Origin: an uncultured Bacillota bacterium
GTDB lineage: Bacteria; Bacillota; Clostridia; Lachnospirales; CAG-274
Assembly (NCBI GenBank): GCA_958426775.1
Contig: CATZZP010000011.1
Location: 6,098-70,097, forward strand
DNA: 64,000 bases
Direction of reading: 5' to 3'
This document shows, one piece after another, positions 33,697-42,882 of this stretch. The notes under the pieces were generated by a model, which did no database searches, was not told where the DNA came from, and saw only the letters and a list, made by a program, of their open reading frames with translations. A program made the position numbers and the translations under genes. The first letter of the stretch is position 1, and each line of letters starts with the position of its first letter.

Positions 33697-35530
33697 TTTC
33701 ATCTCTCCCGGAGGTTATATAATTAAGACCGTAGCCCATACCAAGCATTATCCAGAATACAGGTGCAACAGATACAACACTGTCTGTTGTAGCACCTGCC
33801 GCCATATAGGCTATAACACCTGCAACACAGGCAAGTCTTGCTGCAGTAATAATGATACTGTCTTTTTTTACAATAAGCCTTTGAGCTGTTTGTAATACAT
33901 ACATTGCAACTAAGGCAACCATAGCTATTAAAGATAACACGCCTGTATTTATGCCTGTCTGTAAGTATATACTGTGAGGCTTGTCAACAATAATATAAGG
34001 ATTACCTAAATAATTAAGCTTAGCAACAATATCCTCCTGCGGAAATTCCAAAGCAAAGCTGTCAGGTCCCTTACCGATGAAAAGAGTTTTTGCAAGAACA
34101 GGAATACTTCTTGACCATATATAGCCTCTGCCTGAGCCTATTCTCTCAAGTCCCTCAAAGCCTATACTTGGTACAGGATTACTTAAATCAACATCTTTAC
34201 CGAATTTATCAAGTGGTATGATACCGTTTTCTGTTTTTCTCATAAGGAAATTTGTTTTATTTCCTTCGTTATCATAACATAAAAGTATAAGCTTATCCTC
34301 ATATATCTGAATTTCGCCTTTTTGCAAGCCGTCAATATCATAGGTATTTATATGACCTTCTGTTGCCCCCTCCATTTTTTCAGTACTGATAACCTCACGC
34401 ACTATACCGTTTTGCTCAACTATAGGGTCATTTTCAGTTGCAGTTATATTAATATCTCCGGCCTTTGTTACGACAGTTGCAGTATTACCGTTAAATTTAA
34501 AATCCTCATAAAAGTTAGGGTTTACATCCTCAACATCGCCTGATACCGCACTTGTAATAATATTAAGCTTTTGGATTATTTTAGCATTGCTTGATAAAAG
34601 CACGCTTGGTAAAGCAATTAAAAATACAGCTAATACAATTGTACCGCATAAAATCATCTTATTTTTATAAAGCTTCTTTTTGAAAAAACAGATAATGCCT
34701 AAAATAACAGCAAACACGCAAGCACAACTAAAGCCCAAAAGACCGCCTACAGAATCACTGCCCAACATACAAACAAAAGCTAAAATAAATAAAGCCGTAA
34801 ATATATATTTAAACTTATTTTTAACAGGCAGTAAAATTGCCGGCATAAGCATAAATGACGCCATCATACCCGAATACATACCAAGGCAGTTTGGATTATA
34901 TAATGTACCGTAGGCTGACTCAAATTTAAGCTCTAAGTTTTCACCGCCGTAATATTGACCTAAAACAAGCTTTGAACCTGCGGTAGTAGCAAAAAAATCC
35001 TTATCTAAAATCTGTAATACGGCAAATATACCTATGAACAGCAATCCTAAGGACATTATGCCAAGCATATATTTTACAGCCTTTTCACTTTCTGTAAAGC
35101 TTAAGGCTATAATAAAAAATACAGCGTAGCTAAGCAGTACAAAAAAGCCTTCGTATCTTTCGCTTATACCCCAGAAGGCTATGCTTTTATAACTTGAAAA
35201 AATTGAAGATATAAGACAAAGTCCAATATAAGTATATAATGTATAGCATGGAATGGATTTAAGCTTAAGTTTCAATCTTTTTTCTTCAAATATAACTCCG
35301 GCACCCAGATAAACAAGAGTAATAACCGCCAGGACGCAAATTGCTACCGCTTTATTATAAGAAAACATATCATTAATGACGTTGTTTGCACGAATAATGC
35401 CGTATTCATACTTTCCTACAGGAACCTGCCTTAGCCTTACAATAAGAGGAACAATTGCAGCTGCAAGAAATAAAATTACAGCTATTGTCTTATCAATAAA
35501 GGGTTTGTTGTCAATATTTTTATTTGCCAT
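33683..35530 (-). CDS. O-antigen ligase/polymerase family membrane protein (Wzy/WaaL-type)
   Basis: 615 residues with about a dozen hydrophobic segments in two blocks (about 13-315 and 530-605). They are split by a large hydrophilic loop (about 320-515) that should lie outside the cell. The loop contains the usual region GRGYIWSRSIPVL of the Wzy_C (O-antigen ligase) family near residue 470, where arginines act in polymerisation or transfer. A ligase or a polymerase function cannot be told from sequence. It overlaps the CapD-like gene by 14 bases. Confidence 0.88.
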   Translation of the reverse strand: MANKNIDNKPFIDKTIAVILFLAAAIVPLIVRLRQVPVGKYEYGIIRANNVINDMFSYNKAVAICVLAVITLVYLGAGVIFEEKRLKLKLKSIPCYTLYTYIGLCLISSIFSSYKSIAFWGISERYEGFFVLLSYAVFFIIALSFTESEKAVKYMLGIMSLGLLFIGIFAVLQILDKDFFATTAGSKLVLGQYYGGENLELKFESAYGTLYNPNCLGMYSGMMASFMLMPAILLPVKNKFKYIFTALFILAFVCMLGSDSVGGLLGFSCACVFAVILGIICFFKKKLYKNKMILCGTIVLAVFLIALPSVLLSSNAKIIQKLNIITSAVSGDVEDVNPNFYEDFKFNGNTATVVTKAGDINITATENDPIVEQNGIVREVISTEKMEGATEGHINTYDIDGLQKGEIQIYEDKLILLCYDNEGNKTNFLMRKTENGIIPLDKFGKDVDLSNPVPSIGFEGLERIGSGRGYIWSRSIPVLAKTLFIGKGPDSFALEFPQEDIVAKLNYLGNPYIIVDKPHSIYLQTGINTGVLSLIAMVALVAMYVLQTAQRLIVKKDSIIITAARLACVAGVIAYMAAGATTDSVVSVAPVFWIMLGMGYGLNYITSGRDENGEA

Positions 35531-35627
35531 TTTTTCACCTCAACTAAAAAAGTCATTATTTCATATAGTATACCACAAAATCAACTGCTGTACAAGTATT
35601 TAACACTTTATGTTTAAAATAAAAAAA

Positions 35628-35653
35628 GCAGTGTTCAAATTTAAAAACACTGC
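35628..35653 (-). terminator. Terminator after queF
   Basis: An 8-bp stem (35628-35635/35646-35653) is followed on the minus strand by seven U residues. It separates queT-queF from the polysaccharide genes. Confidence 0.88.
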
Positions 35654-35661
35654 ACAAAAAT

Positions 35662-36156
35662 TTACCTGTTATCAACCTTTTCAGGATATAAATCATGATT
35701 TGACAGCCTTTCAAAAGCAACCTTTTCCCATACTGTGCCTTTTTTGCCGTAGTTGCAGTAGGGGTCAATTGAAATGCCGCCTCTGGGCGTAAACTTACCC
35801 CATACTTCAATATACTTAGGATCCATAAGCCTTATTAAATCTTTCATAATAATATTTATACAATCTTCATGAAAATCTCCATGGTTTCTGAAACTGAAAA
35901 GATAAAGCTTAAGACTTTTACTCTCTACCATTTTTACATCAGGCACATAGCTGATATAGATTGTAGCAAAATCGGGCTGTCCTGTGATTGGACAAAGACT
36001 TGTAAATTCAGGACAGTTAAACTTAACAAAATAATCATTCTCCTGATGCTTGTTTACAAAGGTTTCAAGAACCTCAGGTGCATAATCAGACAAATATTGG
36101 GTGCTGTTACTGCCAAGTTTTGTTATTCCTTGAGTTTCCTCGTTAGTTCTGCTCAT
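35662..36156 (-). CDS. queF: NADPH-dependent 7-cyano-7-deazaguanine reductase
   Basis: Reduces the nitrile of preQ0 to the amine preQ1, with two NADPH. 164 residues, the single-domain (YkvM) form. The QueF NADPH motif ESKSLKLYLFSFRNHGDFHED starts at 78 (read in parts: ESKSLK, then SFRNHG, then DFHED); the catalytic cysteine is C55, with D62 downstream. Strong Shine-Dalgarno AAGGAGG and 13 bases after the queT stop, so both are under the preQ1 riboswitch. Confidence 0.96.
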   Translation of the reverse strand: MSRTNEETQGITKLGSNSTQYLSDYAPEVLETFVNKHQENDYFVKFNCPEFTSLCPITGQPDFATIYISYVPDVKMVESKSLKLYLFSFRNHGDFHEDCINIIMKDLIRLMDPKYIEVWGKFTPRGGISIDPYCNYGKKGTVWEKVAFERLSNHDLYPEKVDNR

Positions 36157-36169
36157 AGCTTCCTCCTTA

Positions 36170-36664
36170 TTATTGAATAGTATTTAATATTTTCACTCTG
36201 CTTTCAATAACTCTGATTGATGCCGCACCTAAAACAGCAGGTGCAAGCTGTCCAAGACAAAGATTTACTACAAGCACACCGTATGGTACATCCGTAAAAA
36301 AAGAAAGCCAGATGGGTACAATAAGTCCGGGACCTAAAACTATAGGTATGGCAACTAAGAAGAATGGCAGCCTGAACCTTTTCACCATATAAACACAGAG
36401 TGAAGTAATAATGCCTACTCCACAGCCTCCAAGCATATCAACAATACCCATACCGCCTAAAATATTAGACACAAGATTAGCAATACCCAAAGGCAAAACA
36501 AGAAAAGGGAATACGTAACTTAATGAGTAAAGTGCAGTTGCAATTCTGACCTGTACAGCACCAAAGGCAAAGCTTTGTGTACAATACATTATAACAACAT
36601 AAATAGCTATAATCATAGCAGATATAGTTAGCTTTTTAGATGTATTTATTTTAAAATCACTCAT
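36170..36664 (-). CDS. queT: QueT family queuosine-precursor transporter
   Basis: About 164 residues with five or so hydrophobic helices, of the QueT (PF06177) family, a substrate-specific S component that works with an energy-coupling factor (ECF) module encoded elsewhere. The ATG at 36664 has GGAGGT upstream; a longer frame to 36700 runs into the terminator and is not the start. It is preceded by a preQ1-I riboswitch and a consensus promoter. It would import preQ1 or queuine precursor. Start region: SKKLTISAMIIAIYVV. Confidence 0.93.
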   Translation of the reverse strand: MSDFKINTSKKLTISAMIIAIYVVIMYCTQSFAFGAVQVRIATALYSLSYVFPFLVLPLGIANLVSNILGGMGIVDMLGGCGVGIITSLCVYMVKRFRLPFFLVAIPIVLGPGLIVPIWLSFFTDVPYGVLVVNLCLGQLAPAVLGAASIRVIESRVKILNTIQ

Positions 36665-36692
36665 TGTAACACCTCCTTGCAAAATAAAAAAA

Positions 36693-36706
36693 GCCCTCAA
36701 AAGGGC
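36693..36706 (-). terminator. Riboswitch-controlled terminator of queT
   Basis: A 5-bp GC stem (36693-36697/36702-36706) followed on the minus strand by seven U residues, upstream of the queT ribosome-binding site. Ligand binding by the preQ1 aptamer would favour this terminator. Confidence 0.7.
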
Positions 36707-36742
36707 ATCAACATATAGACGATATAATATCGCCTGTTTATT

Positions 36743-36783
36743 CCCTAGTTTTGTTTAATGACAGGATGGTTTCGAACTGTCCT
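36743..36783 (-). promoter_or_regulatory. PreQ1-I riboswitch aptamer
   Basis: On the minus strand the P1 helix is GACAG (36777-36781) with CTGTC (36760-36764). The loop holds GGTTTCG-type pairing partners. The A-rich tail ATTAAACAAAACTAGGG follows, whose ACTA pairs with the loop in the H-type pseudoknot. This matches the known preQ1-I layout of P1, short loop and an AAACAAAACTA tail (compare the Thermoanaerobacter tail UUAACAAAACAAGG). It precedes queT-queF, the expected target. Confidence 0.9.
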
Positions 36784-36801
36784 ATTTAACTGTGCTTTTG
36801 C

Positions 36802-36830
36802 ATTATACCATAACAAAAACTCAGTGTCAA
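36802..36830 (-). promoter_or_regulatory. Consensus promoter of queT-queF
   Basis: On the minus strand the -35 is TTGACA (36825-36830) and the -10 is TATAAT (36802-36807), 17-bp spacer. Back-to-back with the trp promoter 22 bases away. Confidence 0.9.
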
Positions 36831-36852
36831 CGAAAAAAAATTAAATTTCCTC

Positions 36853-36881
36853 TTGACAGATATATTTTTAAATGATATAAT
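36853..36881 (+). promoter_or_regulatory. Consensus promoter of the trp operon
   Basis: TTGACA (36853-36858), 17-bp spacer, TATAAT (36876-36881). Transcription would start near 36888, just ahead of the T-box. Confidence 0.92.
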
Positions 36882-36904
36882 GCTCTCAATAATAATATAT
36901 TAAA

Positions 36905-37193
36905 CCGTTGAAGCGGAGATAACGGCAATGATGCCTTTACAGAGAGTCCGAGGTGCTGAGAATCGGATGAGAAACAAGTTGTCAAATGGACCGCGGAGGG
37001 TGCAGTCAAATGTAATAGACTTTTATTACAGAGTATTCTGCAACGTGTAGGCATACGTAAGTTGTCGGGGATATGTTGGTATCCTGCTAAGTGCACGAGT
37101 CAAATCGTGAAATCAAGGTGGCACCACGGATAGTGTTAAAATGTACGTTATTCGTCCTTGACAGATAGGCAATTTCTGTCAAGGACTTTTTTT
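36905..37193 (+). promoter_or_regulatory. Tryptophan T-box leader
   Basis: The AGAGAG loop motif (36941-36946) and the GGTGCTGAGAAT segment mark stem I. The specifier is TGG (Trp) at 36987-36989, in the expected position on the 3' side of stem I. The conserved T-box AAGGTGGCACCACGG is at 37115-37129; its TGGC can pair with the tRNA-Trp acceptor end (discriminator G). A perfect 12-bp terminator stem (37154-37165/37175-37186) with seven T follows. The leader senses uncharged tRNA-Trp and controls trpEGDCFBA. Confidence 0.96.
37154..37186 (+). terminator. T-box terminator of the trp operon
   Basis: Twelve perfect base pairs and a run of seven T. The alternative antiterminator includes the T-box at 37115-37129. 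Confidence 0.93.
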
Positions 37194-37244
37194 ATTCCTT
37201 TGACAGAATACGTTAAGGGAATTTTTTATTAGGGAGGATATAAT

Positions 37245-38711
37245 ATGCAAATACTACCTGAATTTAACCAAATTAAAGAGCTTGCTGCTACAGGCAAATA
37301 TAATATATTGCCTGTCAGTTGTGAAATGCTTTCTGACTTCACTACTCCTATTGAAACAATGCGTATACTGAAAAACGTATCTACACACTGCTATATGCTG
37401 GAATCCGCTCAGGCTAATGATAAGTGGGGTCGCTATACTTTTCTCGGCTTTGAGCCTAAAACGGAAATCACCTGTATTAACGGCGAAATGAAGGTTGGAA
37501 ATTTAACATTTACAACAGATAATCCCTCTGAATATATACGTCGTATACTTGATGATTATAAAAGTCCTAAATTTGATTACTTACCATCCTTTACAGGCGG
37601 ACTTGTGGGTTATTTTTCCTATGATTTTTTAAGCTATAGCGAGCCCACAGTAAAACGTAACGTAAAAGATAACGAAAATTTCAAGGATGTAGATTTAATG
37701 CTTTTTGATAAGGTTATATGCTTTGATCATGTAAAGCAAAAGCTTATACTTATTGTAAATATGTCCTTAGATAATATTGAAGTCAATTACAATAAGGCTG
37801 TTATGGAATTAAAGCATTTAAGAGAACTTATATTAAAAGGTACCAAAAAAGTTGAAACCAAAGCACGTCTCTTTGATGAGTTTAAACCTGTATTTAATAA
37901 AGAGCAGTTTTGTAATATGGTAGAAAAAGCAAAGAGCTACATAAAAGAGGGAGATATATTTCAGATTGTGCTTTCTAACTGTCTTAGTGCACCTTTTGAG
38001 GGCAGTTTACTTAACACCTATCGTATGCTTCGTACCATAAATCCCTCACCTTATATGTTTTATTTTTACGGTACTGATGTAGAGGTTGCAGGAGCATCTC
38101 CCGAAACTTTGGTTAAGCTTGAAAACGGTATTTTACATACCTTTCCCCTTGCAGGTACAAGACCCAGAGGTAAAACCGAGGAAGAAGATGAGAGGCTTGA
38201 AAAAGAGCTTCTTGCAGACGAAAAAGAACTGGCAGAACATAATATGCTGGTTGACCTCGGAAGAAATGATTTAGGCAAAATAAGCAAATTCGGCACAGTT
38301 AAAGTTGAAAAATTACATTCAATTGAGCACTTCTCCCATGTTATGCATATAGGCTCTACAGTAAGAGGCGAAATTACAAAAGAAAAGGACGCTCTGGATG
38401 CTATTGAAGCAGTACTTCCTGCGGGTACTCTGTCAGGGGCTCCTAAAATACGTGCCTGTCAGCTTATAGGTGAGCTTGAAAACAATAAAAGGGGTATTTA
38501 CGGGGGAGCAATAGGCTATATTGATTTTACGGGTAATATGGATACCTGTATAGCAATCAGAATTGCCTATAAGAAAAACGGAAGGGTTTTTGTACGCAGC
38601 GGAGCAGGTATTGTTTATGATTCCGTACCCGAAAAGGAATATGAGGAATGTGTAAATAAGGCAAAAGCTGTTATAAATGCCTTAAAACTTGCAGAGGAGG
38701 CAGATGCATGA
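37245..38711 (+). CDS. trpE: Anthranilate synthase component I
   Basis: Converts chorismate with ammonia from TrpG to anthranilate and pyruvate, the first committed step of tryptophan synthesis. 488 residues, chorismate-binding fold. The N-terminal segment LESAQANDKWGRY (about 50-62) forms the tryptophan feedback site with its LLES-like motif. The C-terminal catalytic part has PAGTLSGAPKIRA near 390 and GAIGYIDF near 420. Shine-Dalgarno GGGAGG. First gene behind the T-box; overlaps trpG by 4 bases. Confidence 0.97.
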   Translation: MQILPEFNQIKELAATGKYNILPVSCEMLSDFTTPIETMRILKNVSTHCYMLESAQANDKWGRYTFLGFEPKTEITCINGEMKVGNLTFTTDNPSEYIRRILDDYKSPKFDYLPSFTGGLVGYFSYDFLSYSEPTVKRNVKDNENFKDVDLMLFDKVICFDHVKQKLILIVNMSLDNIEVNYNKAVMELKHLRELILKGTKKVETKARLFDEFKPVFNKEQFCNMVEKAKSYIKEGDIFQIVLSNCLSAPFEGSLLNTYRMLRTINPSPYMFYFYGTDVEVAGASPETLVKLENGILHTFPLAGTRPRGKTEEEDERLEKELLADEKELAEHNMLVDLGRNDLGKISKFGTVKVEKLHSIEHFSHVMHIGSTVRGEITKEKDALDAIEAVLPAGTLSGAPKIRACQLIGELENNKRGIYGGAIGYIDFTGNMDTCIAIRIAYKKNGRVFVRSGAGIVYDSVPEKEYEECVNKAKAVINALKLAEEADA

Positions 38712-39277
38712 TTTTATTGATAGATAACTACGACAGCTTTTCGTATAATTTATATCAGCTTATAGGTGAAATTGAGCCGAATATAAAGGTTATAAGAAAT
38801 GATGAGATGACTATTGAAGAAATAAGGCAGCTAAAGCCTGATAAGACTATACTATCCCCGGGACCCGGCAGACCTGAAAATGCAGGAATTATAATTGATG
38901 TAGCTAAAGATATAGGAAAGGATATTCCCGTATTGGGTGTATGTCTGGGACATCAGGCAATTTGTGCCGCCTTTGGGGGTACAATTACCTACGCTAAGGA
39001 GCTTATGCACGGTAAGCAGTCATCAGTTAAGTTTGACAAAGAATGTAAGCTTTTTAATAACTGCCCCCATACTGCTCTTGTAGCACGCTATCACTCTTTG
39101 GCAGTTGATGCAAGCACTATACCTGATTGCTTAAATGCAACAGCGATTACCGATGACGGAGAGGTTATGGCAGTACAACACAAAGAGTATCCTGTATACG
39201 GAGTACAGTTTCACCCCGAATCCATTTTAACACCTGACGGTAAAACAATGTTACAAAACTTTATAAAGGAGATATAA
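38708..39277 (+). CDS. trpG: Anthranilate synthase component II (glutamine amidotransferase)
   Basis: Class I glutaminase that feeds ammonia to TrpE. 189 residues. The nucleophile cysteine is in GVCLGHQAI (near 79) and the histidine-glutamate pair in VQFHPES (near 168-174). Separate from trpD here, not fused. ATGA overlap with trpE gives coupled translation. It may also pair with a PabB for p-aminobenzoate, needed by the folate operon, since no pabA is seen. Confidence 0.96.
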   Translation: MILLIDNYDSFSYNLYQLIGEIEPNIKVIRNDEMTIEEIRQLKPDKTILSPGPGRPENAGIIIDVAKDIGKDIPVLGVCLGHQAICAAFGGTITYAKELMHGKQSSVKFDKECKLFNNCPHTALVARYHSLAVDASTIPDCLNATAITDDGEVMAVQHKEYPVYGVQFHPESILTPDGKTMLQNFIKEI

Positions 39278-39279
39278 TT

Positions 39280-40305
39280 ATGATTAAAGAGGCTATTGTA
39301 AAAATTGTAAATAAAGGCGACCTTACCTATGATGAGGCATATACGGTAATGAACGAAATTATGAGCGGCGAAACCAGTCCTACTCAGAATGCTGCCTTTC
39401 TTGCGGCACTTTCAACTAAGAGTGCTCGTGCGGAAACTACTGACGAAATCGCAGGCTGTGCTGCCGCCATGAGAGCTCATGCAACAAAGGTTGAAACAGA
39501 TATGGATTTATTTGAAATTGTAGGTACAGGTGGAGATAATGCTCACAGCTTTAATATTTCAACTGCATCTGCCATTGTTGCCGCCGCAGGCGGAATGAAG
39601 GTTGCAAAGCATGGTAACAGAGCAGCATCATCAAAGTGCGGTACGGCTGATTGCTTAGAGGCATTAGGTGTAAACATTCAGCAAGACCCCGAAAAATGCA
39701 TTGAGCTTTTAAATAAGGTAGGAATGTGCTTTTTCTTTGCACAAAAGTATCACTCCTCTATGAAATATGTAGGTCCTATAAGAAAGGAGCTGGGTTTCCA
39801 TACGGTGTTTAACATCCTGGGGCCTCTCACCAATCCGGGTTCGCCTACTATGCAGTTACTTGGTGTATATGATGAATATCTTGTTGAGCCGTTAGCACAG
39901 GTACTTATAAGTCTTGGTGTAAAACACGGTATGGTAGTTTACGGTCAGGATAAGCTTGATGAAATTTCCATGAGTGCACCTACCAAGGTTTGCGAAATAC
40001 GTGACGGTTGGTTTAAAAGCTACATTATAGCTCCTGAGGATTTTGGCTTTACACGTTGTACAAAAGAGGATTTAAAGGGCGGCTCTCCGCAAGAAAATGC
40101 TGAGATTTTACGCAATATTATGAAAGGTGAAAAAGGTCCTAAAAGAGATGCAGTTCTCATTAATGCAGGTGCATCACTTTATATAGGAGGAAAGGCAGAA
40201 AGTCTGAAGGAGGGTATAAAGCTTGCAGGTGAGCTTATTGACTCAGGCAAGGCAACAGAAACCCTTGAACAGCTCATTAAAATCAGTAACACCTCGGAGG
40301 CTTGA
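39280..40305 (+). CDS. trpD: Anthranilate phosphoribosyltransferase
   Basis: Joins anthranilate to PRPP to give phosphoribosylanthranilate. 341 residues. The PRPP-binding glycine-rich loop GTGGDNAHSFNIST is near 81-94, with KHGNRAASSKCG near 106 and the metal site DE in the DKLDEIS region near 224. Start has AAAGGAG. Separate from trpG, spaced two bases. Confidence 0.97.
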   Translation: MIKEAIVKIVNKGDLTYDEAYTVMNEIMSGETSPTQNAAFLAALSTKSARAETTDEIAGCAAAMRAHATKVETDMDLFEIVGTGGDNAHSFNISTASAIVAAAGGMKVAKHGNRAASSKCGTADCLEALGVNIQQDPEKCIELLNKVGMCFFFAQKYHSSMKYVGPIRKELGFHTVFNILGPLTNPGSPTMQLLGVYDEYLVEPLAQVLISLGVKHGMVVYGQDKLDEISMSAPTKVCEIRDGWFKSYIIAPEDFGFTRCTKEDLKGGSPQENAEILRNIMKGEKGPKRDAVLINAGASLYIGGKAESLKEGIKLAGELIDSGKATETLEQLIKISNTSEA

Positions 40306-40307
40306 AT

Positions 40308-41090
40308 ATGACTATACTTGAACAGCTTGCACAAAGTGCAAAGGAAAGAACAGAAAATACAAAAAAAATAATATCATCAGAGGATATAAAAGCTAAAGCT
40401 TTAGCCTTACCTAAAGGCAACTTCGCCTTTGAAAATGCCTTAAAAAAACAAGATATATCGTTTATATGCGAATGTAAAAAGGCATCACCCTCTAAGGGGC
40501 TTATATCCCCTGACTTTCCTTATTTACAAATTGCTAAGGACTATGAGACGGCAGGAGCGGATTGCATATCAGTACTGACTGAGCCGACAAAATTTTTAGG
40601 CAGCGACAGTTATTTAAAGGAAATTGCAGAGGCTGTATCTATTCCTTGTATCCGCAAAGATTTTACTGTAGATGAATATATGATTTATGAGACAAAGCTT
40701 TTAGGAGCATCGGCTGTGCTTCTTATCTGCTCAATATTAAGTGATGAGCAAATAAAAAAATATATAGAAATATGTGACAGCTTAGGCTTATCTGCTTTAG
40801 TTGAAGCACATAATGAAAAGGAAATATTATCAGCCCTGAATGCAGGTGCCAGAATTATAGGTGTAAATAATCGTAACTTAAGGGACTTTTCCGTGGATAC
40901 GGAAAACAGTCGCAGGCTACGCAAACTAATACCCAAAGATGTGTTATTTGTATCAGAAAGCGGAGTGAAATCTGCCAAAGATGTAGAGGAATTACGCACC
41001 ATAGGAGCTGATGCAGTATTGATAGGAGAAACACTTATGAGAGCAACGGACAAAAAAGCGAAGCTTGCAGAGCTCAGGGGTATGTTATGA
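40308..41090 (+). CDS. trpC: Indole-3-glycerol phosphate synthase
   Basis: Closes the indole ring from CdRP. About 260 residues, TIM barrel. The catalytic lysine segment is FICECKKASPSKG (near 49-61), with RKDF near 110 and GVNNRNL near 182-188. The ATG at 40308 sits seven bases after CGGAGG and just past the trpD stop. A TTG six bases earlier is less likely. Confidence 0.97.
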   Translation: MTILEQLAQSAKERTENTKKIISSEDIKAKALALPKGNFAFENALKKQDISFICECKKASPSKGLISPDFPYLQIAKDYETAGADCISVLTEPTKFLGSDSYLKEIAEAVSIPCIRKDFTVDEYMIYETKLLGASAVLLICSILSDEQIKKYIEICDSLGLSALVEAHNEKEILSALNAGARIIGVNNRNLRDFSVDTENSRRLRKLIPKDVLFVSESGVKSAKDVEELRTIGADAVLIGETLMRATDKKAKLAELRGML

Positions 41091-41695
41091 CAAAGATTAA
41101 GCTATGCGGTCTTACAAGACTATCTGATATTGAGGCGGTAAATACACTAAAGCCTGACTATATCGGCTTTGTATTTGCCCAAAAATCAAAACGCTGTATA
41201 AGCTATGACAAAGCATCAGAATTAAAAAAATCACTTAATCCAAATATTAAGGCAGTAGGTGTTTTTGTCAATGAAGAAATACAAACTGTTGCAAATGCCT
41301 TTAACCTTGGTATAATAGACTTTGTACAGCTTCACGGCAATGAGGACGAACAATACATAATTAAACTAAGAGAGCTTATCAGATGTCCCATAATCAGAGC
41401 TTATGTTATAAAAAGCAAGGCTGATGTAACTCCGGCTGAAAGCTCTGTAGCTGATTTTATTTTACTGGACTCCGGTGCAGGGACAGGCAAAGGGTTTGAC
41501 CTTAGCTTAATATCGGATATAAAAAGGCCTTATTTTTTAGCCGGCGGACTTGACGTAAATAATGTAAGCTCAGCAATAAAAAATGTAAAGCCTTACGGTG
41601 TTGATGTAAGCTCCGGAATTGAAAGCAACGGATTAAAGGATAAAACAAAAATGGCGGCATTTGTTACCGCAGTAAGAAAGGAAGATATAAAATGA
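41087..41695 (+). CDS. trpF: Phosphoribosylanthranilate isomerase
   Basis: Amadori rearrangement of phosphoribosylanthranilate to CdRP. 202 residues. The catalytic cysteine is in KLCGLT (C7) and the aspartate in LLDSG (near 127). ATGA overlap with trpC; the next gene trpB overlaps by 4 bases. Not fused to trpC, unlike the enterobacterial form. Confidence 0.96.
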   Translation: MTKIKLCGLTRLSDIEAVNTLKPDYIGFVFAQKSKRCISYDKASELKKSLNPNIKAVGVFVNEEIQTVANAFNLGIIDFVQLHGNEDEQYIIKLRELIRCPIIRAYVIKSKADVTPAESSVADFILLDSGAGTGKGFDLSLISDIKRPYFLAGGLDVNNVSSAIKNVKPYGVDVSSGIESNGLKDKTKMAAFVTAVRKEDIK

Positions 41696-42882
41696 CAAAT
41701 CCAAAGGGACGCTTTGGTATTCACGGTGGACAATATATTCCCGAAACACTGATGAATGCAATTCATGAGCTTGAAAGGGAATATGAATACTATAAAAATG
41801 ACAAGGCATTTAATGATGAGCTGACGGCTCTTTTAAATGACTATGCAGGCAGACCTTCACTCCTTTATTATGCAGAAAAAATGACAAAGGATTTAGGCGG
41901 TGCTAAAATTTATCTGAAAAGAGAGGATTTAAACCATACTGGCTCACATAAAATTAACAATGTTTTAGGTCAAGCACTTCTTGCTAAGAAAATGGGCAAA
42001 ACCAGACTTATTGCCGAAACAGGAGCAGGTCAGCACGGTGTTGCAACCGCTACCGCCGCAGCCTTAATGGGCATGGAATGTGTAATCTTTATGGGTAAGG
42101 AAGATACAATTCGTCAGGCACTTAATGTATACCGTATGCGACTTTTAGGGGCAGAGGTTATTCCTGTTACCTCAGGTACTGCTACATTAAAGGATGCCGT
42201 TAATGAAGCTATGCGTGAATGGACTAAGCGTATTGACGATACTCACTACTGTTTAGGCTCTGTTATGGGTCCTCACCCCTTCCCTACTATTGTAAGAGAT
42301 TTTCAAGCCGTTATTTCAAGGGAAATTAAGTCCCAAATTATTGAAAAGGAAAACAGACTTCCTGACGCTGTTATTGCCTGCGTAGGCGGTGGCTCAAATG
42401 CTATCGGCAGCTTTTATCATTTTATTGAAAACAAAGAAGTAAAGCTTATAGGCTGTGAAGCAGCGGGCAGAGGCATTGACACTGTAGAAACAGCTGCTAC
42501 GGTAAACACAGGTAAGGTTGGTATCTTCCATGGAATGAAGTCCTACTTCTGCCAGGATGAGTATGGTCAGATTGCACCTGTATATTCAATTTCAGCAGGT
42601 CTTGACTACCCAGGTGTAGGTCCTGAGCATGCTAATTTATATGATATAGGAAGGGCTGAATATGTACCCGTAACAGACGATGAAGCTGTTGATGCCTTTG
42701 AATATTTATCAAAAACAGAGGGCATTATACCTGCAATTGAATCTGCTCATGCTATCGCTTATGCAAGAAAGCTTGCACCTACAATGGACAAGGATAAAAT
42801 AATAGTAGTTACAATATCAGGCAGAGGCGACAAAGACTGTGCCGCTATTGCAAGATACAGAGGGGAGAATATATATGAGTAA
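41692..42882 (+). CDS. trpB: Tryptophan synthase beta subunit
   Basis: PLP enzyme that joins indole and serine. 396 residues. The PLP lysine is in NHTGSHKINN (near 83-92), and the phosphate loop is GGGSNAIG near 230. TrpB1-type length. Followed by trpA with an 8-base overlap, as needed for an equimolar alpha-beta complex. Confidence 0.97.
   Translation: MTNPKGRFGIHGGQYIPETLMNAIHELEREYEYYKNDKAFNDELTALLNDYAGRPSLLYYAEKMTKDLGGAKIYLKREDLNHTGSHKINNVLGQALLAKKMGKTRLIAETGAGQHGVATATAAALMGMECVIFMGKEDTIRQALNVYRMRLLGAEVIPVTSGTATLKDAVNEAMREWTKRIDDTHYCLGSVMGPHPFPTIVRDFQAVISREIKSQIIEKENRLPDAVIACVGGGSNAIGSFYHFIENKEVKLIGCEAAGRGIDTVETAATVNTGKVGIFHGMKSYFCQDEYGQIAPVYSISAGLDYPGVGPEHANLYDIGRAEYVPVTDDEAVDAFEYLSKTEGIIPAIESAHAIAYARKLAPTMDKDKIIVVTISGRGDKDCAAIARYRGENIYE

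Noticed and set aside
36665..36700. 12-residue N-terminal extension of queT
   Set aside because: It would lie inside the riboswitch terminator and lacks its own ribosome-binding site.
36743..36783. tRNA gene from the TTCGAA sequence
   Set aside because: The surrounding sequence does not fold as a cloverleaf and fits a preQ1-I riboswitch.
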